A stretch of 64,000 nucleotides of DNA from contig NC_066513.1 of NCBI RefSeq assembly GCF_024679095.1, forward strand, positions 4,489,526 to 4,553,525, given 5' to 3'. Each line of letters opens with the position of its first letter. Within the stretch, counting starts at the first letter, position 1. This document shows, one piece after another, positions 46,138 to 56,556 of this stretch. A program made the position numbers and the translations under genes. A model generated the notes under the pieces. It was not told the DNA's origin and did no database searches. It was given only the letters and a program-made list of their open reading frames with translations. The DNA comes from Eriocheir sinensis. Its lineage: Eukaryota; Arthropoda; Malacostraca; Decapoda; Varunidae.

Positions 46138-47040
46138 CACTAGGGTGTAGTCGCTGCAATAAATTTTCTGTGTGATTCCAAGGTATTGTGAAGATAAGTT
46201 ATCAGTGAGTTCAATAACATTTAATTTAATTTAATTTAATTGAAACACTTATTCTTGATTGAAAAATACTACAGTAAAATACTAAGGCCATGTAAACGTG
46301 TTTAATTTTGCTTGAGGGTCAAAATAGGTTCAGAGAATATTGTAGGATAATGTCTTCATCATATTATAATGACATTGGTACCAATGAAAATGAAGACTGT
46401 GCAACCTTATACATTAGGCGATTAGATAAAGATGGACTTATAACCCTACCTAGAGGAGTTTCTAGCTGAAGACCCTTCACATGAGCAAATAGTAACCTAA
46501 CCTATCACCGCTGAAATAGTGATATTGCCCCGCATTTTAAAATCTCAGAAACGAGTAATAATAATGAAAATGGTTATCAGAGTGATTATTAGCAAATACA
46601 ATCTAAACAAATTATGTGTTAAGTTTTCGAGTGAGTTGGGTGTGATTCTAGAGTTTTACCAAGACAGGTATGGCTCAGCAAAAGCTAGCTTCTGTTCATC
46701 TAAACTCTTGTAACACGTCCAGTCTATTAGACTGTGGCCTTGATGAGACTGTGAAATATCCATTGTGAGTCTGTTATAACAGCTAGAGCTCTGTGGGAGA
46801 GAGCACATTCACTAATTTTGGCCATAAGGGCCACTGCTTCCCTCATCAGCTTCGATGGCTGGACCTGAGGTGAACGATTGTTTCAGTCCTTGTAGCTGTG
46901 CCTCTCTTACAATGATTTCCATAGGCAGTACAAAGGGAGGGGGGTTATGACAGCAAGACACACACAATGGCAGTGTGTGTCTTGCTGTCATAACCGATGG
47001 TTTCCTCCCGAGACGACTGACTGTTAGCACACCTCTGTCT
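45546..47040. other. no gene; (CA)n at 46096-46135
   Basis: Mixed to AT-rich. Near 46954-46995, CAGCAAGACACACAC and GTGTGTGTCTTGCTGTCATAAC form an inverted repeat. No coding motif. Confidence 0.45.
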
Positions 47041-47103
47041 TCTCAGCGGCCTTGCAGTTATTTTATACACTTTGTATCCCCTCTGTGGCCTGTTGCTGCA
47101 GCC
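47041..47103 (-). pseudogene. THAP-domain-like N-terminal fragment
   Basis: On the minus strand, from an internal Met, the frame reads MPCCLAFGCSNRPQRGYKVY. MPxCCAxGCSNR is the usual opening of the THAP zinc finger (C2CH). The continuation does not match the rest of a THAP domain, so only the first exon or a broken copy is present. Confidence 0.4.
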
Positions 47104-47379
47104 GAAGGCTAGGCAGCAAGGCATTGTTACATTAAAAAAAACAGCCGAATCCGCTTCCAAAATAGGTAAAATTATGTTTTTAATAGCTCAGTTCAAATTC
47201 GACGCGGTGCTCGAAGGGCCAAAAATGGCGCCCAGCAGCCTTATACACAGGGCCGCCTATGTCGGGACTCTCTCTATCAAGGGACTCTAGGCGCCGGCAG
47301 TGCCGCGGCACACGCGCCCGTTTCGCGTCTCCAACGGCTCGGACAACTCAAATGACTCAGACGATGTAAGAGCTATCAG

Positions 47380-47879
47380 GGGTGCGTTTGAGAGAGCGAC
47401 TCGGGCCACCCCGGGCGCCCAGCAACCCGGACCCTTCTATCAAACGCTTTTGTGCGCCTCTCAGTTCCTCGTCGTAGCATGGTAACGGCGTCTCACTGGC
47501 AGCAAAATGGCGTCCGCTGATCTTCTGAGGAAGTTTACTAGCTGCTCTGGCAGCAAAATGGCGTCCGCTGATCTTCATGACGACGTTTAAACATGCATCA
47601 CAAGCTGTTCTGACCGACGAGCTCCTTGCAACAGAGGATGAAAAGGAAGCTGCAGTGGTTATGGTGGCACAGAGAAGCACCTATATGTGTTCGTTTGGGC
47701 CGCCATATTTGCTGATGACGTCACCACAGCACGGAGGCGCTCCACCTCTCCAAATCGGGCTGCAGCGGGCGGTCCGAGTTGGCAACTCGGGCTGCGGCGT
47801 CACGCGTTTGAGAGGACCCGAGGCGGACCGCCCCGGGTCCTCTCAAACGCGGGTCCGAATCGCTCTCTCAAATGCACCC
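47380..47879. mobile_element. Harbinger-like MITE with 3-bp duplication
   Basis: Left GGGTGCGTTTGAGAGAGCGA and the inverted right end GGGTGCATTTGAGAGAGCGA bound 500 bp, with CAG outside both (47377-47379 and 47880-47882). The interior frame from 47577 contains ELLATEDEKEAAVVMVA, reminiscent of the acidic start of Harbinger transposases. A ~29-bp segment with GGCAGCAAAATGGCGTCCGC is tandemly present (~47499 and ~47550). Confidence 0.7.
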
Positions 47880-48202
47880 CAGAGGTATTCTAACCAGTAT
47901 ATAAGCCGAGTGGCTTAAAATTACTCAATCAAAGGGCACAAAATGCCTACCGGTGCATTCAGGATAAAACGTAAAAAAGAAAAAAAAATCCTGGAAGTGT
48001 CCGACTTATCCGATATCCGGCTTATTCGGGTCCGACTTAAGCGGGGTTTACCGTATCTTTAAATGAGTAACTCTTGTAGTCTTGTATGAGTGTAGGATGC
48101 TGGCAACTTAGAGCAACACATGTGTCCCTCTTTTAACAAGCAGGATAAGTAAAAAAAGAAAAAAAGTTATTAAATTAAATGTCTTAAACTGAGTGGTACT
48201 GC

Positions 48203-49225
48203 CAACTGGGGTGACTTTGGACAGTTTTCAAGGTGTTTTGTTGTATTGTGTATTGTTAAAAGCTATCATTTCATGTTACAACAGTTTCACGAAACTTAAT
48301 AGCTTTTGTGCTAGGTGAAAAAATGTGGGTGTCTGAAGTCGAGGTGACTTCAGAGACCCACATTTTTTTGTGATTACTATGGGATAGTTCGGACAGCCTT
48401 GAGGGGACTTCGGACAGTGGCTGTATTTAATTGGGATTGCGTGCTTGAGCCTGCCCAGACAGTTTGGGGATGACTTTGGACACCGTTGGACCTTGAAAAA
48501 ATTGGCAAAAATCATGGGAAAAAAGGTTACACATTTCAGGTCAGTGCAGCAGGTAAGTCAAAGCAAGTCATCAATTTTGAAGAAAATTGTATTACAAAAA
48601 CTATAAGCTGTAGAGGACTGTTGTAGGGTTATTTTGAGACGTTATACATTAAAGAATCCCCATACAAAATTATATGACAGTAGGGCAATATTCAAATGTG
48701 ATGGGGCTCTCTAAACTAGTACACACAATTTTACATTTTTTAAAAAAATATTATCAGTATACATTCCACTACAACTTTATGTTTTCTAATTGTGTCTTAA
48801 GTCACCCCTCAATGTCTAGTTATATTTAGGTGTCCAAAGTCACCCCATTTTTAGGCATATTTTGACATGCCTCCATTCAAGTGTTACTTACAGGTGTGTA
48901 GGATATGTTAAACACCCCTGAACCATTCTAAATGTTCTAGTTAGGCATGTTCCTCATTGTTCTCAGTAGTTCTGATGTTGTGTGTAATACAGATCGCTCT
49001 GGCCAGAAGAAATTTCTCAATGGGATATACTTTTTATCAAATCTCAAAAACATATATTTTGCTTGTATTCATAACAGAAATGTGTCTCAAGAAAACCACA
49101 TTCTTTTTTTTCAACTAAGAGGCAAAGACAAATTCTGACACCGAAAACACCTTGATTGTTGCAACTGGCTACGAGTTATCAACATGTCAACTTTTTTTCC
49201 ACTTTTTGTCCGGTCACCCCAGTTG
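48203..49225. mobile_element. candidate inverted-repeat element with repeated GGTGACTTTGGACA motif
   Basis: The left end CAACTGGGGTGACTTTGGACA and the inverted right end CAACTGGGGTGACCGGACA bound ~1.02 kb. Related motifs recur inside on both strands: AGTTCGGACAG (48387), GGGACTTCGGACAG (48404), GGATGACTTTGGACACC (48467), and inverted near 48800 and 48830. No target duplication or coding region was found. Confidence 0.5.
48318..48368. repeat. hairpin, 23-bp stem with 5-base loop
   Basis: AAAAAATGTGGGTGTCTGAAG and its inverse around GAGGT, one mismatch. It lies within the element above and includes its GTGACTTC motif. Confidence 0.85.
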
Positions 49226-49639
49226 ACGATATATAACAATGTGGGATGAATGGAGACACCCGCTGAGTAGAGGCATGTTTCCTGCTCTCTTGACAGTGTG
49301 GGAAGGCTTGAGATAAGCATTCACCATAGCAAGTCAGTCAGCCGGGCCAAGAAAATTAACCAGCAGAGTAGCTCTACCCTTTCACTCCTGTCACTGGTAA
49401 CCTCAATGACAGCCTTCTCTTCACTATTTCCTCCTCCTTAAGACTTGGGTCGGTGTTTTTAGATGTTTCTGCCTCCCACATCAGCTACTTCCTAAGGCCA
49501 AAAAGGAGACAGATTGATTTTTCATGAGTGCTTTTTCATGTTCATGGTACAGAAGAAGGGTCAGAGGGTCATTGAACTACCAATATAAATGCCCAAAATG
49601 CCTACGAAAGCCTTGTCAAATATGTGTGTTTATGCGCCG
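49226..49639. other. no gene seen
   Basis: Mixed composition; no motif identified. Confidence 0.45.
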
Positions 49640-49815
49640 AAGTGTTCACGAACACGTTGACTCCTTCAAGAGGGGAGTATCAAGACAACTCATACATTCT
49701 AATCTTGCTTGTCTCCTTCGCCTTTTGTAGAGCACCAAGTTGCAAGCACTTTTTTTTAATGCAAGAGTTAACAGCTGTCTCCACTCTTTCAACCTTCACT
49801 TTCTGATGCAGGACC
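49640..49815 (+). mobile_element. decayed LINE 3' fragment
   Basis: Encodes DSFKRGVSRQLIHSNL, like the NSFKRRVSGHLSS end of the jockey/CR1-like LINE. It then has AGTTAACAGCTGTCTCCACTC, a phrase shared with the region after VNQH in that family. Confidence 0.45.
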
Positions 49816-49823
49816 TAACAGTA

Positions 49824-49950
49824 CAGTCATACCTCGGTTTACAAGTTTAAGTCGTTCCGGAATTTTGCTCGCACACCAAAACACTCGTAAACTAAAACGT
49901 TTCCCCATTGAAATTAATGTAAATCCCATTAATGCGTCCCATGTCTCAAA
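49824..49950 (+). mobile_element. left end of a mariner/pogo-like element
   Basis: CAGTCATACCTCGGTTTACAAG follows TA, then CTCGTAAACT-AAACG-TTCCC, a common Tc1/mariner-superfamily end. The right end was not found; the sequence to 50253 has no gene. Confidence 0.5.
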
Positions 49951-50253
49951 AAAATATTTATATAAAAATCACTTTACATGTTATTTAATAAAGAATCAAA
50001 GTAATTTTACTAACAAATAGCAATGATATATAAAATAAAACACAAATCAATGTGTTACGGTTGTTACGGAGACTCCCGCAACCGCTAATTAGCCTACGCT
50101 CGAGGTGTATGAAGGCTTCCCACCAAGGTTTAGCAGCCGCAGTTTCCCTATTCTCGAGGTACTGGAATTGCGTTCGACCACCAGCTTGAAGCTAACCCGA
50201 CGTATCGTCTGAGATGAAGGGTGAACGGGAGGCAGGTACATCCATGATGGCAT

Positions 50254-50887
50254 TAGTCTGGGAGCTAGCATACATTTAATTCACATCTCGAGTACAAAAG
50301 GTTTGAGGTATGGAGTTGTTAGGATGATGGCTGGGGACCAAAAAAATGCAACTCTTAAGTGACACTTTTGGGGACACCACCAGGGGGAGCTGTTAACAAA
50401 ACCCCCAGATATTGGTTTCAAACACATCTTTGAGTACATTCATCAAACCTGTGCTAAATGACTCTCTGATAGAGTAGGAACCACATGAAATAACTCTTAA
50501 GCGGCCGCCATGGGGATAAGTCCATTTCTGAGTGACCAGTAGGGGGCGCCCCTGCAACATTTAAATCACATCTGGAGTACATCCACAAAACCTATTGGAA
50601 AATGTTCCTTGGGTCTTACTGCATCTATAACAACTCATCTGAGTTGTCACCTTTGGGGATTAACCCTTTTCTGAGGGGGTCGAATGTGATCATGAAATGA
50701 CCACGCCCACATATTGATATAAAGCACATATTACGTACATGCTCAAAACAGGTGCTGAACTGTTCTCTAGTGTGTTCTTCATCATTATGTTGACGTCTGA
50801 GTTGTCACCTATGGGGATTAACCCATTTCTGAGGGGGTCAAAGGTGATCATGGAATGACCACGCCCACATATTGATATAAAGCACAT
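50254..50887 (+). repeat. left arm of the foldback element
   Basis: Units start near 50350, 50492, 50632 and 50792; the last is truncated after AAAGCACAT. The outermost unit is the most diverged. Confidence 0.8.
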
Positions 50888-51060
50888 GTGAGTGAATGAC
50901 CCTGTGTTTATTATTTATTATTTATATTATCATGTCTTGTGTTTTCATATCATCTTTTGTTCGTTGTGACAATATATTAATTTTCTATTCTTATTAACTC
51001 CAAGTACCATCTTTAACTATTGAACCTTTGATAAGCTGGTACAGCATTGAATAAACACAG

Positions 51061-51442
51061 ATACCAGAAATTTGAGAATAGCTATGGACCTAAAATGAAG
51101 GGAAACAACCCTCTTGCCAAACTTAAAGGCATTGATGCAAGTGGGATACCTCCTTGCGAATCGGAGTGCAACATGCACATCAACCGTGTGGCATTTGTAT
51201 CAAAAATGTGGGCAAATGCAGATCAGCTGGAAATCATGCAGGATCCGAAAGAAAGGGATGGCTGGCAGTTGGTAGATGGCAACTATATGCCAATATGGTT
51301 TGAAGGGGAACAAATGCCGGCAGGTTTGGTCCCTGAGGAAGGGCGAGATTTGGGAGAGGAGGAGGACCCTGATAACAGCATGGAAATCGCATCATCAGAT
51401 GAAGAAGGCGCCGAAAGCTCTGATGACGATGAAAGAAGTTAG
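51061..51442 (+). CDS. C-terminal exon of an uncharacterised transposon-associated protein
   Basis: The frame follows AATAAACACAG, a plausible acceptor; no ATG fits upstream. It reads YQKFENSYGPKMKGNNPLAK, then IDASGIPPCESECNMHINR, VAFVSKMWANA, RDGWQLVDGNYMPIWFEG and an acidic Glu/Asp/Ser tail. The PPC...H-x-x-R...MW...GW pattern is familiar from uncharacterised, multi-copy invertebrate proteins usually found in transposons, but no enzymatic role is known to me. Upstream exons are absent, so this may be an internally deleted copy. AATAAA at 51795-51800 could end its transcript. Confidence 0.55.
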
Positions 51443-51794
51443 TCCAAGGTCATTTTCATTTATCATTATGTTCCCACAGATGTCACATAATAATTGTAAA
51501 CACTGACATGAAAAGTGTTATTTTGAATATGGTTGGATAATTAGCGGGATTAGTTGGCAACAGATGTGATTTTGTTTTTATGAAGTTGTAGGCATGATCA
51601 AGAAATTATTCTTGGCATAATGGACTATGCTACTTGGCTTTGATTTAGAACGAAATATAGAAGAGGCACAATTGATGGCAGGAGTTTTCTGGGTGAAGGT
51701 CTTTTGCAGAATTATTTACTCATGAATTTCATTTGCTTTGTACATAGTTTGTAATGTTGATTCCTTTGCTTCAGCAATGGCGAATTTGTAACAC

Positions 51795-51800
51795 AATAAA
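51795..51800 (+). terminator. possible poly(A) signal in the foldback loop
   Basis: AATAAA about 350 bases after the stop codon of the loop gene and before the right arm. Confidence 0.4.
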
Positions 51801-51924
51801 GTTGTTTCCTAAAGTAGTTCCTGTATACCTCAATATCAAGCCCGGTACAGAGTTGAATTTACATACTATGCATGCGCTTGGTTGAGATGATAATTTTCAG
51901 TGGGACATTTTCTTTGAATTGATA

Positions 51925-52663
51925 ATGTCAGAAAATTATTAACCCCATAGGTGACAACTCAGAAGTGTACATAATTTGGTAAAGAACATACTAGAGAACA
52001 CTTGAGCACCTGTTTTGAGCATATACGTGATATGTGCTTTATATCAAGATGTGGGCGTGGTCATTCCATGATCACCTTTGACCCCCTCAGAAATGGGTTA
52101 ATCCCCATAGGTGACAACTCAGACGTCAACATAATGATGAAGAACACACTAGAGAACAGTTCAGCACCTGTTTTGAGCATGTACGTAATATGTGCTTTAT
52201 ATCAATATGTGGGCGTGGTCATTTCATGATCACATTCGACCCCTCAGAAAGGGTTAATCCCCAAAGGTGACAACTCAGATGAGTTGTTATAGATGCAGTA
52301 AGACCCAAGGAACATTTTCCAATAGGTTTTGTGGATGTACTCCAGATGTGATTTAAATGTTGCAGGGGCGCCCCCTACTGGTCACTCAGAAATGGACTTA
52401 TCCCCATGGCGGCCGCTTAAGAGTTATTTCATGTGGTTCCTACTCTATCAGAGAGTCATTTAGCACAGGTTTGATGAATGTACTCAAAGATGTGTTTGAA
52501 ACCAATATCTGGGGGTTTTGTTAACAGCTCCCCCTGGTGGTGTCCCCAAAAGTGTCACTTAAGAGTTGCATTTTTTTGGTCCCCAGCCATCATCCTAACA
52601 ACTCCATACCTCAAACCTTTTGTACTCGAGATGTGAATTAAATGTTTGCTAGCTCCCAGACTA
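51925..52663 (-). repeat. right arm of the foldback element
   Basis: Inverse of the left arm, with an additional partial unit on its inner side (51925-52090) that has a third TTGTCACCTATGGGG-type phrase. Confidence 0.8.
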
Positions 52664-53234
52664 CATACAAGCCGCCGAGGCTCGCACAACGTTCCTGTTT
52701 CAAACATAGTATCCGCCGTTCCTGTTTTCTTTGCAGCACCATCCCTTTTAACCATCTTTCTGGGGGACATTGTTAAAGCACGAAGAACGCATACTGTAGA
52801 GGTGAAAACAGAAAGATCGCACATCAAAGCACAAATGGAATCGGACAGGAGCGCACGCATGCTATTTCTACGAGTTTACAATGCTGACTGAGACTAGAGC
52901 CGTCATCTGGCGGTCAATAATTATCATACACCAAGCAAGACTCTTCCCAAATCTTGGGAAATCCTTGAGTTTCTTGTTTTGGCGCGTCAGATTTAAAAAA
53001 AATACCCCAAATTTTTGGCAAGAATCGGGAGTCCCGAGCAAGCCTCGGTGGGGCTGGGTACAGCCACTGCCTTGCTAGCCGCACCTCCATATGCCTATGG
53101 CAATGACCATTTCCTGAGCTTCCTATGGGTAACACTGCCAGGTGGGGGTGGATATAGAGTTCACGAGGTTACTGTTGTGTTACTGCTGCACCACAGACCA
53201 TTTTAAAGGATCACTGTATGATAAGTAAGAACTT
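52664..53234. other. no recognised gene
   Basis: Contains a short frame at 52646-52891 without a motif, then mixed sequence with a GAATCGGGAGTCCCGAGC-like phrase near 53022. Confidence 0.45.
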
Positions 53235-53990
53235 CCTGGTAGTATAGACTGTCACTGTTCTACCTCTAAGCCTATCAGCAGTGGTGTTCCTCAGGGCTCT
53301 GTTCCATCTCCCGCTCTCTTTCTGTTGTTCATTGATGATCTTTCCAAAACGAACTGTCCTATCCATTCTTACGCCGATGACTCTACTCTGCATTTCTCAA
53401 CTTCCTTTGATAGAAGGCCAACTCAACAGGAATTAGACGATTCCAGGCTGGAGGCTGCAGAACGATTAACCTCAGACCTTACAATCATTTCCGATTGGGG
53501 CAAGAAGAATCTGGTGTCCTTCAACGCCTCAAAAACTCAATTTCTTCACCTATCAACTCGACACAGTCTTCAAAACACCTTTCCCTTAATATTCAACAAC
53601 ATTCAGCTGTCACCTTCTCTTACACTAAACACCCTCGGTCTATCCTTCACTAAAAATCTCAACTGGAAACTCCATATCTCCTCAGATGCTGTCCATAAAC
53701 AGGGGCCTTGTCTGCCCTCGTATGGAGTATGCATCACGTGTGGGGGAGCTCCACTCACACAGCTCTCTTGGACAAAGTAGAGTCAAGGGCTTTTTGTCTC
53801 ATCAACTCCCCTCCTCATACTGACAGTCTTTTACCTCTTAAACTCCGCTCCATGTTGCCTCTCTTTCTATCTTCTATTGATATTTTCATGCTGACTGCTC
53901 TTCTGAACTTGCTAACTACAGGTAGCACCGCCCTTTCATCCTTTACTTACTAATGCAAGAGGTAATAGGCATCCCCACTTTCATCCCTGA
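53235..53990 (+). mobile_element. jockey/CR1-like LINE (copy E), internal fragment
   Basis: Starts at the SGVPQGSV region, has [14 protein letters not shown] and [20 protein letters not shown], and an internal deletion of roughly 100 bases after NWKLHIS. It then continues in another frame (HVWGSSTHTALLDKVES) and ends near 53990 without the family's 3' end. Confidence 0.8.
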
Positions 53991-54236
53991 CTAATACAAC
54001 AGTTAACCAGTATCTACACTCTTTTCTCCTGTCTCCTCTACTGTAGAAAAAGAAAGAATGAAAGAAAAAAAAGGTACCAAAGCAAAGCAAAATTTCCTTG
54101 ACACCTTGCCAAAGAGCAATCACAAGGGTAGTTTTTCTGTGTGCATTAGTTTTCCCTCGTCATGTCTCCTCCACTGTAGAAAAGAAACAATGCACCAGAA
54201 GAGCAAAACAAAATTACCTTGACGCACATCAATCAC

Positions 54237-56556
54237 CAAGGTAGCTTCGTGCTGTCCAGATGGTAAAACCGTCCGTGGTGGGCGTCGTTCATGGAGCCGA
54301 GGAGGCGCAGGATGTTGGCAATGCTCTGGGCTGAGCAGGAGGAGCGCTGCAGCCGCTGATGTCAGTGTTGTAACCCATGGCATTCTATAAAGCAAGGTCA
54401 GGTCCTGTAAGGCACATTGGTGTAGTTCATACGTGGTGTGTTCTGAGCTACCTGGGAGGAGAGGAAGGGAAGGCAGTGTGTTAGACAGTCACAGAAGATG
54501 CCAAGTATTGTAACCGATGTCACTCTATACAGTAAGGTCAGTTCCTGTAAGGCAATTCATTAGTGGTACATTCAGAGCTGCCTGGGAGGAGAGGAAAGGA
54601 AAGTAGCGTGTTAGACGGTCATGGATGGTGCCAAGTACAATCGTGCCTTAACATTTCCGGAGGTTTCATAAAAGAGACACCCACAAGTGTTGACTTTCCA
54701 GAATATCCACTGACCCCTTTACAAACATCCCTAGACTGCCCTTCCATTTATAAGTCCATATTGTTAAACATATCAGGTTCCCATCATGACTATTCCCCAA
54801 GGCCACAGAGAAGATTAGCCAGATTTTCATGGGTGATTTTTTTGTTCATGATGCAGAAGTCGTGTAAAACTATAAGTAGGATCACAAAACAGTCCATTAA
54901 AATCACAGCAACTTCTAAGAGAGTCTTTTTAAACAGGTAAACTGAGGCGCCGATACGTTTAAGAATACGGGCTACAGAACTAAAGAAAATGCATTTGTCT
55001 CTTCAGAAACATTATGATTGGTACAAAAGCTGTAAAAATGGCAGGAACGACTGACCCCCCCCAACATCCAGGAAAACTTGCGAACACCCAGAATTACCAC
55101 TCACAAGTCTACCCACGAATACTCAAATCTTCCAATGCTACCACAGCGAATGCTGAAATGACTTTATTATAACCGATGTCATTCTATACAGTAAGGTCAG
55201 GTCCTATACGGCACAATGGTGTAATTAATTTCTTACATTTCCTTTCTTTACCTTCATTTCCTTTCCCTCCCTTTTCTACATGTCTTTCCCTCCCCTTTGA
55301 TTCACTAACGATCTCTTCTCTATGTCTTCCCTTCCCCAGACTCATCTTCCCTTCCCTACTAGTCCTCCATCCATCACTTTATATTCTATCCCTTCATATA
55401 TTTTTCTCTCCCTCTCCCTTCTTTCCTCCTTTCATCTCTTCCTTTCCTACCTCCATCTCTTTCTTTCCTCCCTTCATTTCCCTTCAACCCTCCCTCCTAT
55501 TGTACTGTCCCTTATGTCACTATCACGTCACTCTCTATCTAAGTATGCAGTCGGACAAAGATTAAAATCATTAAGTTGCTTGTGCACCCTGTCTTACTGT
55601 ATGGCTGTGAGGCATGGACACTGAATACCGAGTTGGAGAGGCGTGACGATGCCAAGAGGAGGAAGCCAAGGGGATGAACACAAAGCTTGTGGCTTGAGCA
55701 TCCTACCACGAGTTACTGAGGATGAGAAGGAGACCTGCGGGGAGACCTGCCAGGAGGAACCACCAGGGATGGCATGGAAGGGTGGACGAGGCAAAAAAAC
55801 TGTATGCCCCTATTAAGTGACTGATACAAACTGACTAATACAGTAATCCCTCTATATACACAGAGGTTAGGTTCTAAATTAGACCATGGATGAGGAAAAC
55901 CGTGTATAACATTCCAGGCATAATATTACAGCAGTACAGTACACTACACACTGGGTGATGGCAGAATGTTAAAGTTTACATTTCATGGTGAACCGTGCAT
56001 AGCTGAAACTATGCATAAAACAATTGTTTTTTTTTTACACCAAAGGAAGCAGCTCAAGGGAGAAAGAAAGTTGAGAAAAGAAGCCCACTAATCACTGCCA
56101 CTAAAATAAAAAGAGTAGAGTGGCCAAAAGAGAGATCAATTTCTGTAGGAGAGGTGTCTCTATAGTCTACTCTTGAAAGAGTTCAAGTTGTAGGCAGGAG
56201 GAAATACAGACAAGAGAAAACTGTTTCGTGTTCACCAGCGCAAGAAATGAAGGAATGGAGACGCTGGTTAACTCTTGCATAAGGGATTTGGACAGCATAG
56301 GGAACGAACTACCGTCTAGCCAACACCATTAGGCCTGTCTGATCACGCTTGAGTTTGGTGTTTACCATGGAGAGCATGACTGGTGCCACAGTGTTGGCCG
56401 AGAAGGTGTCCACCACCTGTGGCCACTTGACCATGTTGATGTGTGTGGAGTGCGGGGCCACGCCGGCGCTGATGATGAGCAGGTTGCGGCCTCGCTGGCC
56501 CACCAGCTGGCTCACCGCCGTTGCTGCCTCCGAGTGACTCTGCTTATCTGCCACAT
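54237..56556 (-). CDS. two exons of a probable host gene
   Basis: Exon 56556-56366 has acceptor TCATTCAG and donor ATG|GTAAAC, and enters in phase 1. It encodes ADKQSHSEAATAVSQLVGQR, NLLIISAGVAPHSTHINMVK and PQVVDTFSANTVAPVMLSM. Its 63 full codons end in phase 0. The next exon downstream, 54355 to about 54237 (acceptor CTGACATCAG), opens in phase 0 with RLQRSSCSAQSIANILRLLG and SMNDAHHGRFYHLDSTKLPW, then TGA or a donor at TTG|GTGATT. The alternating strand/helix character and LLIISAG...VDTFSANTVAPV could suit a Rossmann-like domain such as VWA; this is a guess. There is no retroelement motif and composition differs from the neighbours. The intron contains repeats and LINE remnants. Confidence 0.55.
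54367..55230 (+). repeat. dispersed ~140-bp repeat, three copies
   Basis: GTAACC-ATG-CA-TCTATA-AG-AAGGTCAG-TCCT occurs at ~54370, ~54511 and ~55169. The first two are in tandem and share GAGCT-CCTGGGAGGAGAGGAA and GTGTTAGAC-GTCA. The stretch 54650-55160 has no gene. Confidence 0.7.
55541..55801 (+). mobile_element. decayed LINE ORF2 3' part
   Basis: Reads KIIKLLVHPVLLYGCEAWTL then ELERR, a signature of endonuclease-RT LINEs just before their C-terminus. It is followed in other frames by remnants of the RRPRGRP-W and DEAKKLYAPI-like end. Upstream 55240-55500 is pyrimidine-rich without a gene. Confidence 0.5.
55845..56026 (+). mobile_element. mariner/pogo-like MITE fragment
   Basis: TACAGTAATCCCTCTATATA at the left and GTGAACCGTGCATAGCTG near the right are typical of small pogo-like MITEs. 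Its right end is cut by the LINE at 56027. Confidence 0.4.
56027..56310 (-). mobile_element. jockey/CR1-like LINE (copy F), 3' end only
   Basis: Oligo(T) at 56027-56036, then the inverse of the family's 3' UTR and the codons for AYNLNSFKSRL, diverged from copies C and H. Confidence 0.7.

Larger units (their letters stand above)
42774..48053. mobile_element. pogo/Tigger-like ends enclosing 5.3 kb of nested elements
   Basis: CAGTATACCCCGCATAAGTCGGA at the left and the inverted right end CGGTAAACCCCGCTTAAGTCGGA match at 20 of 23 positions, with TA outside both (42772-42773 and 48054-48055). The ends resemble, but differ from, those at 34491-35423. No pogo transposase was found between them. The interior is filled by a LINE, a Gypsy gag/LTR, a THAP-like start and a MITE. 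The two ends could also come from different insertions. Confidence 0.5.
50254..52663. mobile_element. foldback-type DNA transposon with monomer-built long arms
   Basis: Inverted arms (left 50254-50887, right 51925-52663) enclose a 1.04-kb loop. Outer ends are TAGTCTGGGAGCTAGCA and its inverse; CAT lies outside both. Each arm is a series of diverged ~140-160 bp units sharing a start like AACTCTTAAG/AACTCATCTGAG, a GGGGA block, and a CACAT-x-GAGTAC-like block. The two arms match closely over nearly their whole length, but the right has an extra partial unit. This is the architecture of foldback elements. The loop carries coding sequence with AATAAA at 51795. Confidence 0.75.

Noticed and set aside
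50254..52663. Palindrome as a simple assembly artefact
   Set aside because: The arms differ by substitutions and by an extra partial unit, so it is not a mirrored duplicate of one sequence. Read-level confirmation is still needed.
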